The notes under the pieces were generated by a model. That model did no database searches. It was not told the DNA's origin and was given only the letters and a program-made list of their open reading frames with translations. Of a stretch of DNA of 64,000 nucleotides, positions 40,809-50,264 are shown piece by piece. The position numbers and the translations under genes are program-made. The stretch's first letter is position 1. The number at the start of each line of letters is the position of its first letter. This DNA comes from Paraglaciecola chathamensis S18K6 (GTDB lineage Bacteria > Pseudomonadota > Gammaproteobacteria > Enterobacterales > Alteromonadaceae), in assembly GCA_000314955.1 (NCBI GenBank), contig BAEM01000053.1, forward strand, positions 152,062-216,061, written 5' to 3'.

Positions 40809-40830
40809 ACGCTTTGTTTAGGCTGTTTGA
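40801..40830. terminator. Intrinsic terminator after the agar operon
   Basis: CAGCCTAAAC and GTTTAGGCTG form a perfect 10-bp stem around a GCTTT loop, followed by TTTGATT. The stem overlaps the stop codon of the small regulator. It lies 20 bases from the convergent end of the sugar-binding-protein gene and may serve both. Confidence 0.85.
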
Positions 40831-40849
40831 TTACCTGCTATAGCCAAGC

Positions 40850-42100
40850 TTATAACAAATAGGCTTGCCTAGCATTCTCCAGTGCGCTGAGCGTAGCATC
40901 TACATTTTTGCTGTCCATAAACTCAGTAAATATAACCGTGCCAGCGCTCCCCATTTTTTCATTGGTGTCTCTATCAAAAAATTGCGACAGCCCAGCCGCA
41001 TTATTTAAAACCTTCTGCCCTTGCTGGATAAAATAATCATCTTTGCTTTGTACTTGCTTGTTAGGCGAAATCATCGAAGAAACATCGTTATAGCGTTTTT
41101 GAAAGTCTAGCCCTGCAATCGACAGCAAATAATGCTCAATCGTCTTATTCATTTTGGTGTAATTTGGCACCATAAGTAAATCCATTGGCGCCTCTTCGTA
41201 TGCTGGTATCGCAGGGTTAATTTGCGGGAATGGGAAAAACCGGAAATCCTCTTTAAGTAAAGGGGGTAACCCACCTGCGAAAAAGTTTCCAATCAAAGTC
41301 ATTCCTGCCATTTTGTGGTACATAAACGGCATGGCTTGTTGCCAATCCCAACCATTATAACGTGTGGTAAAGTAACCCTTATTAAGCAGTAATTTCCATT
41401 TTTCAAAAACGTCTCTTACCCCCTTATCCGTGAATGGGATCTCACCTTGCAATAATCGCTGATGGTAATCCAATCCGTTAATACGCAGGTTTAAATAATC
41501 AAACCAAGCCGCAGAAGTCCATTTATTGGCCGCCCCTATGGTGATAGGCGTGATCCCAGCATTTTTCAGGGTTTCACACACATTCAAAAAACTCTTCCAA
41601 TCCGCTGGGGGTTGCAAATTTAGTTCATCGAAAACGGACTGTCGGTAATAAAACCCCCACTGATAATAAGACGTCGGGATCGCATAGCGCTTGTTGTTCA
41701 ATGAAATAGCGCCTATGGCCCCTTCACTAAAAGAAGCATCTAGACCATGCTCTGACCAAAGGCGAGACAAGTCTTTTACCTGATTGTTTCGCACATACTG
41801 ATAAAGCCTAGGGCCACCTTGCCACGTTAAAATATCTGGGCCACTACCTTGCGATAACCACTTTACAATCGACTTTTTAAAATCAGCATCTGAATAAAAC
41901 GACAAGATCACTTCGCTGCCGGGATATTGCGCTTCAAATGATTTGGCATGGCGCAAAAAACTGCTTTTTTGCGGCCCAGAAGTACTTAAAATAGCCACTT
42001 CAATGGACTGTGCCAAAACCGAGCTAGAAATCAACATACCCATGATACAAGAATAAAAAAAGATTAAAGGGCTACGCCATTGATGCCGACAGTTCAACAT
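40850..42100 (-). CDS. Orphan ABC-type sugar-binding protein (family 1 solute-binding)
   Basis: A 416-residue secreted protein. The signal peptide has a hydrophobic core (LIFFYSCIMGMLISSSVLA) and is cleaved near residue 33. The mature part shows family-1 sugar-binding features: SQGSGPDILTWQGGPRLYQYV, ALGAIS-like hinge segments, AIPTSYYQWGFYYRQSVFDELNLQPPADWKSF, and MPFMYHKMAGMTLIGNF. AAGGAGACCT directly before the ATG at 42100 fixes the start; 42121 is less likely. No ABC permease or ATPase gene is nearby; instead a chemoreceptor gene is divergent 104 bases away. A role as the ligand-capturing partner of that receptor is inferred. Confidence 0.88.
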   Translation of the reverse strand: MLNCRHQWRSPLIFFYSCIMGMLISSSVLAQSIEVAILSTSGPQKSSFLRHAKSFEAQYPGSEVILSFYSDADFKKSIVKWLSQGSGPDILTWQGGPRLYQYVRNNQVKDLSRLWSEHGLDASFSEGAIGAISLNNKRYAIPTSYYQWGFYYRQSVFDELNLQPPADWKSFLNVCETLKNAGITPITIGAANKWTSAAWFDYLNLRINGLDYHQRLLQGEIPFTDKGVRDVFEKWKLLLNKGYFTTRYNGWDWQQAMPFMYHKMAGMTLIGNFFAGGLPPLLKEDFRFFPFPQINPAIPAYEEAPMDLLMVPNYTKMNKTIEHYLLSIAGLDFQKRYNDVSSMISPNKQVQSKDDYFIQQGQKVLNNAAGLSQFFDRDTNEKMGSAGTVIFTEFMDSKNVDATLSALENARQAYLL

Positions 42101-42204
42101 AGGTCTCCTTTTTCGTAACAATTTTATAATAATATAGTTACACTAACTGATTGTTAATATTTATCATACTTTATAAAAGAATAGACACAGTACTTGGATG
42201 TCAT

Positions 42205-43725
42205 ATGAATCTGCGTAAAAAGCTAAACTTAGTTACTTTTGTTGTTGTTACGTTAACCTTGGTTGTTTTTCAAATCGTTATCACATCGATAAACCAAGTT
42301 AATCTTGCGGACAAGGTCGCAAAGTCAGCACAAAATACTACAGAACGCCTGAGTATTACCTTGGCTGATTCCCTGTGGAATTACAATATTGCCAATGCAA
42401 CACAAATTGCTAAAGCAGAGTTAGGTACCAACGACCTAGTTGAACTAAGAGCGTTTAATCGCGAAAACGACCTCTTATTTAGCGTAACGTGGGATGAACG
42501 CACGCAACAGGTAATAGACGATGAGTTTAGCGGTGATGTACATTCACGCATTGAAAAAACCATACAATTCAAAGACCAAGACGATTTCATTGATGCCGGT
42601 AATATTGAGCTAACTTTTTCTTCTGCTACCTTAGATAACGCATTAAATGATGCGATATATCAATCCATTATCCAGATAGTGATTCTTGACGCTGTGCTGA
42701 TGTTCTTTATGCATCTATTTATCAGTAGGTTGGTAGTAGCCCCTTTGGAAAATATCACCGCCCGAGTTCAGGATATTGCGCAAGGAAACGGTGATTTAAC
42801 CCAGCGCGTAAATTATACCAGCTCAGATGAGCTAGGCGTGTTGGCAACAGGCATCAATCGCTTTATCGATAACGTGCACAGCGTAGTAAGTGAGATTGTC
42901 GGCGTATCTAAAACCTTAGATGCAAGTGCAGAAGACAGCCAAGCAAACGTTGAGCAGTTGAACGTACAAGTGCAGGATCTTAATAATCAAGTGTCTATGA
43001 TTTTATCCGCAGTACAAGCACTGGATCAGACCGCAGTAGATGTTGCCCATAAGGCCTCTGAATCCTCCAGTATCACTCAGGATACAAGTTCATTAGCCAG
43101 CGAAGGCATGCGCAAAGTCAACAGCTCAAGTGCGCTCATACAAACGCTTGCCGAAAACATGCGAGAATCGACCACCAAAACAGAAATGCTCGAAAAGCAC
43201 TCTCAATCAATTGATACCGTGATACAGGTCATTAAGGGGATTGCTGAACAAACCAATCTATTAGCGTTAAATGCAGCAATAGAAGCTGCCCGTGCTGGTG
43301 AGCAAGGCCGTGGTTTTGCTGTGGTGGCAGATGAGGTACGCACCCTTGCCCAACGCACCCAAGTATCAACGGGTCAAATTACCGAAATCATTGAAAAGCT
43401 ACAGCAACAATCAAGCGAAACACTGGCGGTCATGCAAAATGGCCAAAAAATGATGGATGAAAATGTCGATTCAGTTGCCGAAGCAGAAAGTACATTTAGT
43501 GATATCAAGCGCGCCATTGAGACAAGTCTTCAGGGCGCGCTAGGAATTGCCACAGATACTGACAATCAAAAGAACACGCTAGGGGAAATAAAACAAAACG
43601 TGGAGAACATTAAGGACAGCAACGAACGCACCCTCGATATCGCTCAGCGCAGCTCCGTGATCAACCAACAAATCGTCAAGATGAGCCACTCTGTTGCCGA
43701 ATTAAGTGAGAAATTTAAAATTTAA
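42205..43725 (+). CDS. Methyl-accepting chemotaxis protein
   Basis: A 506-residue chemoreceptor. Helix 1 ([21 protein letters not shown]) and helix 2 ([20 protein letters not shown]) enclose a periplasmic domain of about 120 residues without a recognisable dCache or PAS fold. A HAMP domain follows ([22 protein letters not shown]), then the signalling domain with the invariant tip [34 protein letters not shown]. There is no C-terminal CheR-tethering pentapeptide. The small sensor fits a receptor that reads a bound solute-binding protein rather than a free ligand, and the divergent neighbour encodes such a protein. The start at 42205 follows GGATG. Confidence 0.94.
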   Translation: MNLRKKLNLVTFVVVTLTLVVFQIVITSINQVNLADKVAKSAQNTTERLSITLADSLWNYNIANATQIAKAELGTNDLVELRAFNRENDLLFSVTWDERTQQVIDDEFSGDVHSRIEKTIQFKDQDDFIDAGNIELTFSSATLDNALNDAIYQSIIQIVILDAVLMFFMHLFISRLVVAPLENITARVQDIAQGNGDLTQRVNYTSSDELGVLATGINRFIDNVHSVVSEIVGVSKTLDASAEDSQANVEQLNVQVQDLNNQVSMILSAVQALDQTAVDVAHKASESSSITQDTSSLASEGMRKVNSSSALIQTLAENMRESTTKTEMLEKHSQSIDTVIQVIKGIAEQTNLLALNAAIEAARAGEQGRGFAVVADEVRTLAQRTQVSTGQITEIIEKLQQQSSETLAVMQNGQKMMDENVDSVAEAESTFSDIKRAIETSLQGALGIATDTDNQKNTLGEIKQNVENIKDSNERTLDIAQRSSVINQQIVKMSHSVAELSEKFKI

Positions 43726-43821
43726 CCTCCCACAACGACGCTGCGCGCAAAATTGATGGCCAGCATCGTGCTGGCTTTAAGGCGTTACTTTTGCAACGCG
43801 GTGTTAATTCTGTGAGATTTT

Positions 43822-43868
43822 TTGTCACCTTTCCTCGATAAAGATCTCTTGTCACCTTTCCTCGATAA
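43822..43868. repeat. 20-bp direct repeat upstream of the TonB receptor
   Basis: TTGTCACCTTTCCTCGATAA occurs twice, at 43822-43841 and 43849-43868, with a 27-base period. The copies are identical. They lie about 400 bases before the receptor gene and may be a duplicated protein-binding site or a local duplication. Confidence 0.85.
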
Positions 43869-44073
43869 TAAACCTGTTTTGCGCACTTTTACCCCTTTGC
43901 ATCACAGTAAAGTTCATCAATTTGCAGGCAAAATAACTAGTTAAGTATCCTTTTTATGGCATTAAACACAGCTTCAGCATCTGCAACCACTTATTAGACT
44001 AAAGCATAATACACTGATAACTAAGGCTTAAATGTACATAGCCAGATAAAAATACCTCGAGAAACTTAACGTT

Positions 44074-44087
44074 AATTGTTAACAAAA
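44074..44087. promoter_or_regulatory. Operator-like AATTGTTAACAAAA upstream of the TonB receptor
   Basis: This site matches 12 of 14 positions of the palindrome found at the agarase and symporter promoters, including the whole TTGTTAACAA core. It lies 178 bases before the receptor gene and just upstream of a TTGACA hexamer. It suggests co-regulation of outer-membrane uptake with agar use. Confidence 0.6.
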
Positions 44088-44128
44088 AACCTTTGACAAG
44101 AGCTAAACCAAATGTTTACATGTGTTTT

Positions 44129-44151
44129 ACATTTTAAGTGTAATAAAATGT
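44129..44151. promoter_or_regulatory. Inverted repeat ACATTTTA/TAAAATGT upstream of the TonB receptor
   Basis: Perfect 8-bp arms (44129-44136 and 44144-44151) separated by 7 bases. It is too AT-rich and poorly placed for a terminator, so it is more likely a second regulator site or part of the 5' leader. Confidence 0.45.
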
Positions 44152-44264
44152 TCATACGAGATTTGTGTGGGCCCTTAAAATGAGTCTGGTCGGCTTAGCG
44201 AATACGCTAGTCAAATAACACCAAGGCGAATAACGACATTTATAATTACCGGGAACAATTAACT

Positions 44265-47200
44265 ATGTCTAACGCATTCACCACACCATTTAAATTGAGC
44301 GCTATCTCAATTGCGGTGTTAATGGCATCAAACACCATTGCACAAACGCAAGAAGAACAAAATACGCAGAGTAAAACTGAAACCCAAGTCGAATCAAAAG
44401 AAGCAAGCGACATGGAAATAATTGAAATTACAGGCTTAAAAAGTAGCCTGAAAAAGTCAATTAACGACAAACGCTTCTCACAAAACTTAGTTGATACGAT
44501 TAATGCTGAAGATATCGGTAAATCAACCGACCAGAATGTGGCGGATGCGTTAAGCCGAGTCACTGGCGTATCGTTAGTAACGCGAGACGGTGAAGGTACA
44601 CAAGTAACGGTGCGCGGTGCTACCGCGAATCAGAATAACATCACCATTAATGGTCAGCAGCTAACCTCTACAGATTTTAGCCAAGCAGTAGATCTAAGCT
44701 CGTTTTCAGCTGATATATTGTCAAAGCTAGAGGTCGTGAAGACCTCTAGTGCCGACCAAGACGAAGGCTCGTTAGGCGCGAACATAAACCTCATTACGCT
44801 TAAGCCTTTAGATCAAAAAGAAGGCATACGTTCTTTCACGGCCCAGGGGCGTTATAACGACTTTGCCGAAGAAGAAGATTACAAAGTCCAGTTTACCTTT
44901 ACTGAAAAGTTCCTCGACGACCGTCTGGGTATCGCTTTCTCCGCTTATGACCAAACATCGAGTATTCGTCGCGATCAGTACCGGGTAGATAGATTTGAAG
45001 CCTCCACCATTATCGATTCGGCAAGTGATATGGACGGCAATGCAATCTCTGGCGTAAAGGGCATACGTCCTACCGCAACGCGATATGAATTGCACCAAAA
45101 CACCACAGAGCGTCAAGGTTTAACCTTTGGACTGCAGTTTTTGCCGGATGATGTGTCTGAGTTAAATTTAGATATCACATACTCTGAACAAGAGTACGCT
45201 ACCCGCCAAGACGCGGTTATCACCCGTGCAACGGGTAACAAAAACTTTGTAGAGGGCGTTGAGCCACTAGGAAGCCAGCGTCCCCCTGCTCCGTTTACCG
45301 ATCCACAAACAGATTGGTATGTTATTGATACCAACACCAACACCATGCTTAGAGAGTTAAACCGTTTCGGAGCTGGTGACTTACAGGCGTCTCAAGGAGG
45401 CGACGATCAGAAAAACGGCAGCATTTCACTGACCTATAAACGAGAATTAACAGATACATTTCGTGTATCTAGTCAATTTGGTTACTCTAAAAGTGAATCG
45501 AAAAGCCTACCCAGTGCCTTTGCCGCCATGCAAAACTTTCCGCAGGTACCTGCTGTCAAGCTTTACGACGCAGGTCGAGACGTTGAGCCTGTGGGATACG
45601 ATTGCACCACTGGTACCTGTGAAATGGTGTTCGGAAGCTCTTTCGCCGATTTAGGGGAACAAATCGTTAATGAAACAGACCCGGACACAGGTATATACAT
45701 ACCGGGTTATGAAGACAACACCGTTTTTACCGGCTACAACCCTGCAGATATTAACGCTCAACATTTAAGTTTTTTAAGTGAAAGAGACGTTACCGTTAGC
45801 GATGAATTGGCTAATGGTCAACTTGATTTTGAATACGATTTCGACCGCTACGGTGTAACCTCATTCGAATTCGGTGCAAAGGTTACTAAGCGTACGAAAG
45901 ACGTAGATAACCAGACGTATCAATTTAACTCAGTGACCGCCACTGAGGTAGTAGAAGATGAATTTGGTAACGCGGTTGCCATACCGGGTGGCGCACTATT
46001 AGATATTCGCGCTAACTTAATCGCCCGTGAAGGCGGCCTGCCCTATGATGATTTTATGGAGTCTTTAGGGTATGCCCGTAACGAGGCCACCACAGGATGG
46101 ACACCTGTCGACCCAGCATACGCAGTAAGCCTATTGTTGGACGATGAAAACACGGTAAGAACCCCTAACGATTCAGAGTCTCGTATTACCGATATTGATA
46201 CCCAAGCCTATTACTTTAAAACCAACTTTGATCTTTTTGACGGGCGTCTTACCGGTAATATCGGCATGCGCTATGTCAAAACAGACATTGCAGCTGAGGG
46301 CTATTCAGGGGCTGATTTTTGGCAATTCACGGAAACGCTGGAGCGAGAATTTGACCGCGTTATGTTACGTGATTTACGCGATACAAGCTTACCCGAGTGT
46401 CAAGCACCGGTTTATTCCGATCCTAATCAGCCACTTGGTTACGAAGAAAAATACCAACGTGTAGATGGCCAAGGATGGGATACCAGCAGTGGCCCCGATC
46501 CGTCAGGCTGGACGCGCATAGCAGACCAAGGCCCGTGTCACGACCCAGCATTTGCACAATGGGCTGCTTTTCAACAAGACCCTAGTTTACCCGACCCGGG
46601 CACATCCATTGGTTGGCTAAATATGTGGCGCTACGCAGATGTGTCCACTACGCGAAACAATGGTTGGGACGGTAATATTGTGTATGACGGTACCACACCA
46701 TTGGCAACAGTGAATGCAAACCAGTTCTCAGCTGACTCGACGACCAACCGTGAGCTACAGTCATTTCGCGCGACTGATACCCATACATACACCAATTGGT
46801 TGCCTAGTTTAAATTTAAACTACGCCATTTCAGATGAAATGATCGGTCGCTTCTCTATTTCAAAGACCATGACTCGACCTGAAATTGATCAGCTGCGTCC
46901 TGGCTTCCAACTTACAGAAAATGGCTACTGGGGTTCAGGCAACCCAAATACGGGTAGTAGAGTATCCATGTATAATACCCAGTTAGAACCACTTGAGTCT
47001 AACAACTTGGATGTCTCGTTCGAATGGTATTTTAACGAAACTTCTATGCTTAGCGTGGCGGTTTTCCATAAAGACATGTCTAACTTCACCACGGTTGAAA
47101 ATGCAGTTACGTATCTAAAAGATGTGCGTAACATTGAAACCCCAGTCAGCGGCAGTGAAATTATCTTACTGGCCGAAGATGATGGAACAGACGATCACGG

Positions 47201-47936
47201 CTTAGATGGCTGTATGCCACTAAGGGCAACGGCTGATTACGGATGGTGGCCTTCCGACCCAACCCGCTTTAGTAACGACTTGCGTGACCTATGTGCGCAG
47301 TACAGCGTTAGCAAAGTCGTGAATGGTAAAGGCGCGCAAATTACCGGCGTCGAGCTAGGCTATGTACAAACCTATGATTTCTTACCGGGATTCTTGTCGG
47401 GCCTAGGCGTTTCAGCCAACTATACCTATCAAGACAGTCAGTATGATCCAGACCGTTCTACTATCGACCCGAGCAAGACGCTACCGTCTTTCCCTGTGGC
47501 TGATACACCAGAGCATAGCTATAACGCTACCGTATTTTGGGAGCAAGACGGTCACCAGATCCGCCTCGCTTATCGCGGCACCAGCGACTCTTTAGTAGGA
47601 ACAGATTACAACACTGGCTTACAAGGTAGGACCTGGAACCAAGGCTCAATTTGGAATGAAGGGCGCGGTAACCTCGACCTTTCTGCCTCTTACAAACTAA
47701 ACGATAACGTTACCTTCTCATTACAGGCCATCAACTTACTAGATGATGAATTTAGAACGTATTTCACCAGTCGTGAATTGCAAGTCGAACGAGTATTTGC
47801 TGACAACGATGTAGGCTATCAATTTGTTGCCTTTGAAGAAGGAAATCCGTTAGAAGGAGACGCTACGCGTTCACGCACCTATACCCGCTATAAGGTCGGC
47901 ACGACTTATCGCCTAGGTGTCAACGTTACGTTTTAA
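44265..47936 (+). CDS. TonB-dependent outer-membrane receptor
   Basis: A 1223-residue outer-membrane transporter. The signal peptide (FKLSAISIAVLMASNTIAQ) ends near residue 27. A TonB-box-like segment (IIEITGLKSSL) follows, then the plug (DIGKSTDQNVADALSRVTGVSL, VTVRGATANQNNITINGQ) and a 22-strand barrel with a final Phe (RLGVNVTF). It is longer than siderophore receptors and resembles the carbohydrate-type receptors of Alteromonadales and Caulobacter. It heads a set with a lipoprotein, a halogenase-like flavoprotein and SapC. The substrate is probably an oligosaccharide, possibly agar-derived given the shared operator motif; this is inference. Confidence 0.94.
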   Translation: MSNAFTTPFKLSAISIAVLMASNTIAQTQEEQNTQSKTETQVESKEASDMEIIEITGLKSSLKKSINDKRFSQNLVDTINAEDIGKSTDQNVADALSRVTGVSLVTRDGEGTQVTVRGATANQNNITINGQQLTSTDFSQAVDLSSFSADILSKLEVVKTSSADQDEGSLGANINLITLKPLDQKEGIRSFTAQGRYNDFAEEEDYKVQFTFTEKFLDDRLGIAFSAYDQTSSIRRDQYRVDRFEASTIIDSASDMDGNAISGVKGIRPTATRYELHQNTTERQGLTFGLQFLPDDVSELNLDITYSEQEYATRQDAVITRATGNKNFVEGVEPLGSQRPPAPFTDPQTDWYVIDTNTNTMLRELNRFGAGDLQASQGGDDQKNGSISLTYKRELTDTFRVSSQFGYSKSESKSLPSAFAAMQNFPQVPAVKLYDAGRDVEPVGYDCTTGTCEMVFGSSFADLGEQIVNETDPDTGIYIPGYEDNTVFTGYNPADINAQHLSFLSERDVTVSDELANGQLDFEYDFDRYGVTSFEFGAKVTKRTKDVDNQTYQFNSVTATEVVEDEFGNAVAIPGGALLDIRANLIAREGGLPYDDFMESLGYARNEATTGWTPVDPAYAVSLLLDDENTVRTPNDSESRITDIDTQAYYFKTNFDLFDGRLTGNIGMRYVKTDIAAEGYSGADFWQFTETLEREFDRVMLRDLRDTSLPECQAPVYSDPNQPLGYEEKYQRVDGQGWDTSSGPDPSGWTRIADQGPCHDPAFAQWAAFQQDPSLPDPGTSIGWLNMWRYADVSTTRNNGWDGNIVYDGTTPLATVNANQFSADSTTNRELQSFRATDTHTYTNWLPSLNLNYAISDEMIGRFSISKTMTRPEIDQLRPGFQLTENGYWGSGNPNTGSRVSMYNTQLEPLESNNLDVSFEWYFNETSMLSVAVFHKDMSNFTTVENAVTYLKDVRNIETPVSGSEIILLAEDDGTDDHGLDGCMPLRATADYGWWPSDPTRFSNDLRDLCAQYSVSKVVNGKGAQITGVELGYVQTYDFLPGFLSGLGVSANYTYQDSQYDPDRSTIDPSKTLPSFPVADTPEHSYNATVFWEQDGHQIRLAYRGTSDSLVGTDYNTGLQGRTWNQGSIWNEGRGNLDLSASYKLNDNVTFSLQAINLLDDEFRTYFTSRELQVERVFADNDVGYQFVAFEEGNPLEGDATRSRTYTRYKVGTTYRLGVNVTF

Positions 47937-48009
47937 GGTTAGTTATTAAGATAGGCATAAGCGAGGTACATGACCACATGGGCCTCGCTCTCAGCAACGG
48001 TATATAGAT

Positions 48010-50145
48010 ATGAAATCAATTCCAAAAACAAAATTTTTATTAGCCAGCGTAGCATGTTCTGTCATTACTGCATGTGGCGGCAGCTCAGGTGGCTCTTCAA
48101 CACCTGAAGTATCAAGCAATGCTCCTACACACGGCGGTGATATTGTTTTATCTTACTCGGAGAAAGATCCCTTTAAACGTTTATTTTTATTGGGTACGCC
48201 AACCGGTGAAGACAGTGGTGAAGGTGTCGCCACTGATATGGACGGCGATATTCTACGTATTAATAATATCAGCTCAAACTTAGAGGATATGACCGGTTTT
48301 GAAATCGATGGTCTGTATCTCGGCATTCGCCCGTCAGCAATCGCGCCAACCCTCGATACGGATGAGTCGCTTACTATGTCGCTCACGTATGACATTACTG
48401 ATGGCAGCAATACCATTGCCAGAACAGCCACTATCACCATCATTGGAGAAGATGTTGCTCCTGAAGCTGAAGGTGATCTGGTAGGTAATTTTACTCGCGA
48501 TGCTGGCACTGCCGTGCTTGACCTACTCAGAGGCGTCAGCGATGGCGATGAAGAGCCGCTTACCGCGTTTAATGTAGAGGCTGATAGCGAAAATCCGTAC
48601 ACTATTCCCTTCACAATAAACGAAAACAACGAACTTGAACTCGACATTAGCTCTGTTGAATCACAAATACCTGACGGCGAAAAAGTCACGTTTAATTACA
48701 CTTATCAAGTCAAAGATCATCGTTTTGAAATCGATAGAAATTTAGTGGTCAATGTATTGGGCGTACAGGATATCCCTGGGGCTCCATTGATCTTAAATTA
48801 CTTCTTAGAAGCCAGCGCGAATGAAACAGATACGGTTCAGGTATACGACTTAACCCAAGACACAGTTGAGCGTGAGGGTGATGCAATTGTGATCAATAAC
48901 CTCACCCTAGACGGCGAATCTGAACTGCCCTACGGTGTGGAGCTTGATGGCAATATGCTGTCAGTTGATCCCCACGCCTTTTTCAATGAAATTGAAAATG
49001 GTCAAAGCAAAGTGCTCGAATTTCTGTTTGAAGTCGCAGACGATGCAGGCAACACCGCTGATGGGCAAAGAAGCTTAGTGGTCACCCTCAACGGAGAACA
49101 AACCAACTTAGTAGCAGCGGCAGGTTTCAACGCTGACTTTGAAGATGCGCAATACGTTGGCCCCCTTGATGCCACTAATAATACGGGTGGTTTTGTATGG
49201 GGCTGGGCTGGTTGGGCATGTCCTAATCCTGAGATAACAACAACCTCCGCTCGCACTGGTGATTATGGCTTGCATATGCAAGGCAGCTTCTGTCATTTTG
49301 AATTGCAAAATATCGTAGCGTCGCTGGAAAACGACCAAAAATACGCCATGTCTTATTGGTTAAATAACACAGCATCAAATGGCGCAAACGGTAACCCATA
49401 TGTGCCTTTATTTACCACAGTGCCCGATGGCTCAAGCCTAGATAATCGGTTTTGGTTAGGTGGTCGCTATTTCGATCAGTCACTCAATACCTGGATGGAG
49501 CATGTGCAAATTATTGATACTGGCGATGCTGGTGCATGGGATGGCTACGAGACATTGCCGGTCCACTTTGGTTTATTAAAGTACGATGAGTCAAACGCTG
49601 GAGGTGAGCACAATATTGACGACCTAAATATGGTCAAATATGGCCACTATGATCTCGCCGCGCACGATATGCTAGTGGACAATGCGGGGCTGTTTGATGA
49701 CGCGCAAACGGTTACCAGCGATGGCGGCACTGTTGAAATTCGCGATGTGGATGACACGCAAAAGCTATTCGTTGATACCACGGGCGCAGCAGATGGGGTT
49801 ACGGTTAGTTTGCCGGTAAAAGCGGGGGCGATCAACACTAGCGGGCGTTACGCAGTGGTAATGGATGCGCAGCTGATTAACCATGACACTTTGCATACCG
49901 CCGGCGAGAGCACAGTCGTGTTATATGAGTTAACCTTGTCTAACGGCACTGACTCTATCGCAGCAAATGGCAGTGGTATGACTAAGGGGGCAGAAATCAC
50001 AACCTCTGACATCATTATTACTGAGGAATTTGGCCGCAGCGCGGAAATTGATTGGGCTGAACAGACCATGAGCCTCAATATAAAATTAAGCGAGTCGGAT
50101 GCTCAGTATTACATTGATAATGTGCGTTTAATCGCTATTCCGTAG
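48010..50145 (+). CDS. Large surface lipoprotein with beta-sandwich repeats
   Basis: A 711-residue lipoprotein; the lipobox is VITAC (Cys22), followed by a Gly/Ser linker. Residues 40-370 hold three cadherin-like or Ig-like repeats, each ending in strands such as LTMSLTYDITDGSN, VTFNYTYQVKDH and LEFLFEVADDAGN. The C-terminal half has carbohydrate-binding-module features: NADFEDAQYVG, YGLHMQGSFCHFELQN, EHNIDDLNMVKYG, and a closing WAEQTMSLNIKLSESDAQYYIDNVRLI. It lies 73 bases after the TonB receptor and likely captures the glycan for it, in the way SusE/F-like proteins do. No enzyme domain was recognised. A terminator follows. Confidence 0.82.
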   Translation: MKSIPKTKFLLASVACSVITACGGSSGGSSTPEVSSNAPTHGGDIVLSYSEKDPFKRLFLLGTPTGEDSGEGVATDMDGDILRINNISSNLEDMTGFEIDGLYLGIRPSAIAPTLDTDESLTMSLTYDITDGSNTIARTATITIIGEDVAPEAEGDLVGNFTRDAGTAVLDLLRGVSDGDEEPLTAFNVEADSENPYTIPFTINENNELELDISSVESQIPDGEKVTFNYTYQVKDHRFEIDRNLVVNVLGVQDIPGAPLILNYFLEASANETDTVQVYDLTQDTVEREGDAIVINNLTLDGESELPYGVELDGNMLSVDPHAFFNEIENGQSKVLEFLFEVADDAGNTADGQRSLVVTLNGEQTNLVAAAGFNADFEDAQYVGPLDATNNTGGFVWGWAGWACPNPEITTTSARTGDYGLHMQGSFCHFELQNIVASLENDQKYAMSYWLNNTASNGANGNPYVPLFTTVPDGSSLDNRFWLGGRYFDQSLNTWMEHVQIIDTGDAGAWDGYETLPVHFGLLKYDESNAGGEHNIDDLNMVKYGHYDLAAHDMLVDNAGLFDDAQTVTSDGGTVEIRDVDDTQKLFVDTTGAADGVTVSLPVKAGAINTSGRYAVVMDAQLINHDTLHTAGESTVVLYELTLSNGTDSIAANGSGMTKGAEITTSDIIITEEFGRSAEIDWAEQTMSLNIKLSESDAQYYIDNVRLIAIP

Positions 50146-50181
50146 CGACTCGGAATAAAAAACGCAGGTAGATATTAATTC

Positions 50182-50217
50182 AAAGCCTTATGACTGACGT
50201 TCATAGGGCTTTTTTAT
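50182..50217 (+). terminator. Intrinsic terminator after the TonB receptor-lipoprotein pair
   Basis: AAAGCCTTATGA pairs with TCATAGGGCTTT, with one G-T wobble, across a 7-base loop and runs into TTTTTTATTT. It lies 37 bases after the lipoprotein stop and within what would be the first codons of an over-long halogenase frame. It probably reduces rather than abolishes expression of the downstream genes. Confidence 0.85.
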
Positions 50218-50264
50218 TTACCACAGCCATGACATTTAACGAGCAGCTTAATAGGGAAAAGTAC

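Larger units (their letters stand above)
43726..44264. other. Regulatory region upstream of the TonB-dependent receptor
   Basis: About 540 bases without a gene. It holds a 20-bp direct repeat, an operator-like palindrome and a second inverted repeat, all annotated separately. TTGACA at 44093-44098 is a possible -35 box, but no convincing -10 box follows at the right spacing. Confidence 0.5.

Noticed and set aside
47960..47989. A terminator between the TonB receptor and lipoprotein genes (AGCGAGG/CCTCGCT)
   Set aside because: The stem is only 7 bp with a 16-base loop and no T run; at most it is a weak attenuator.
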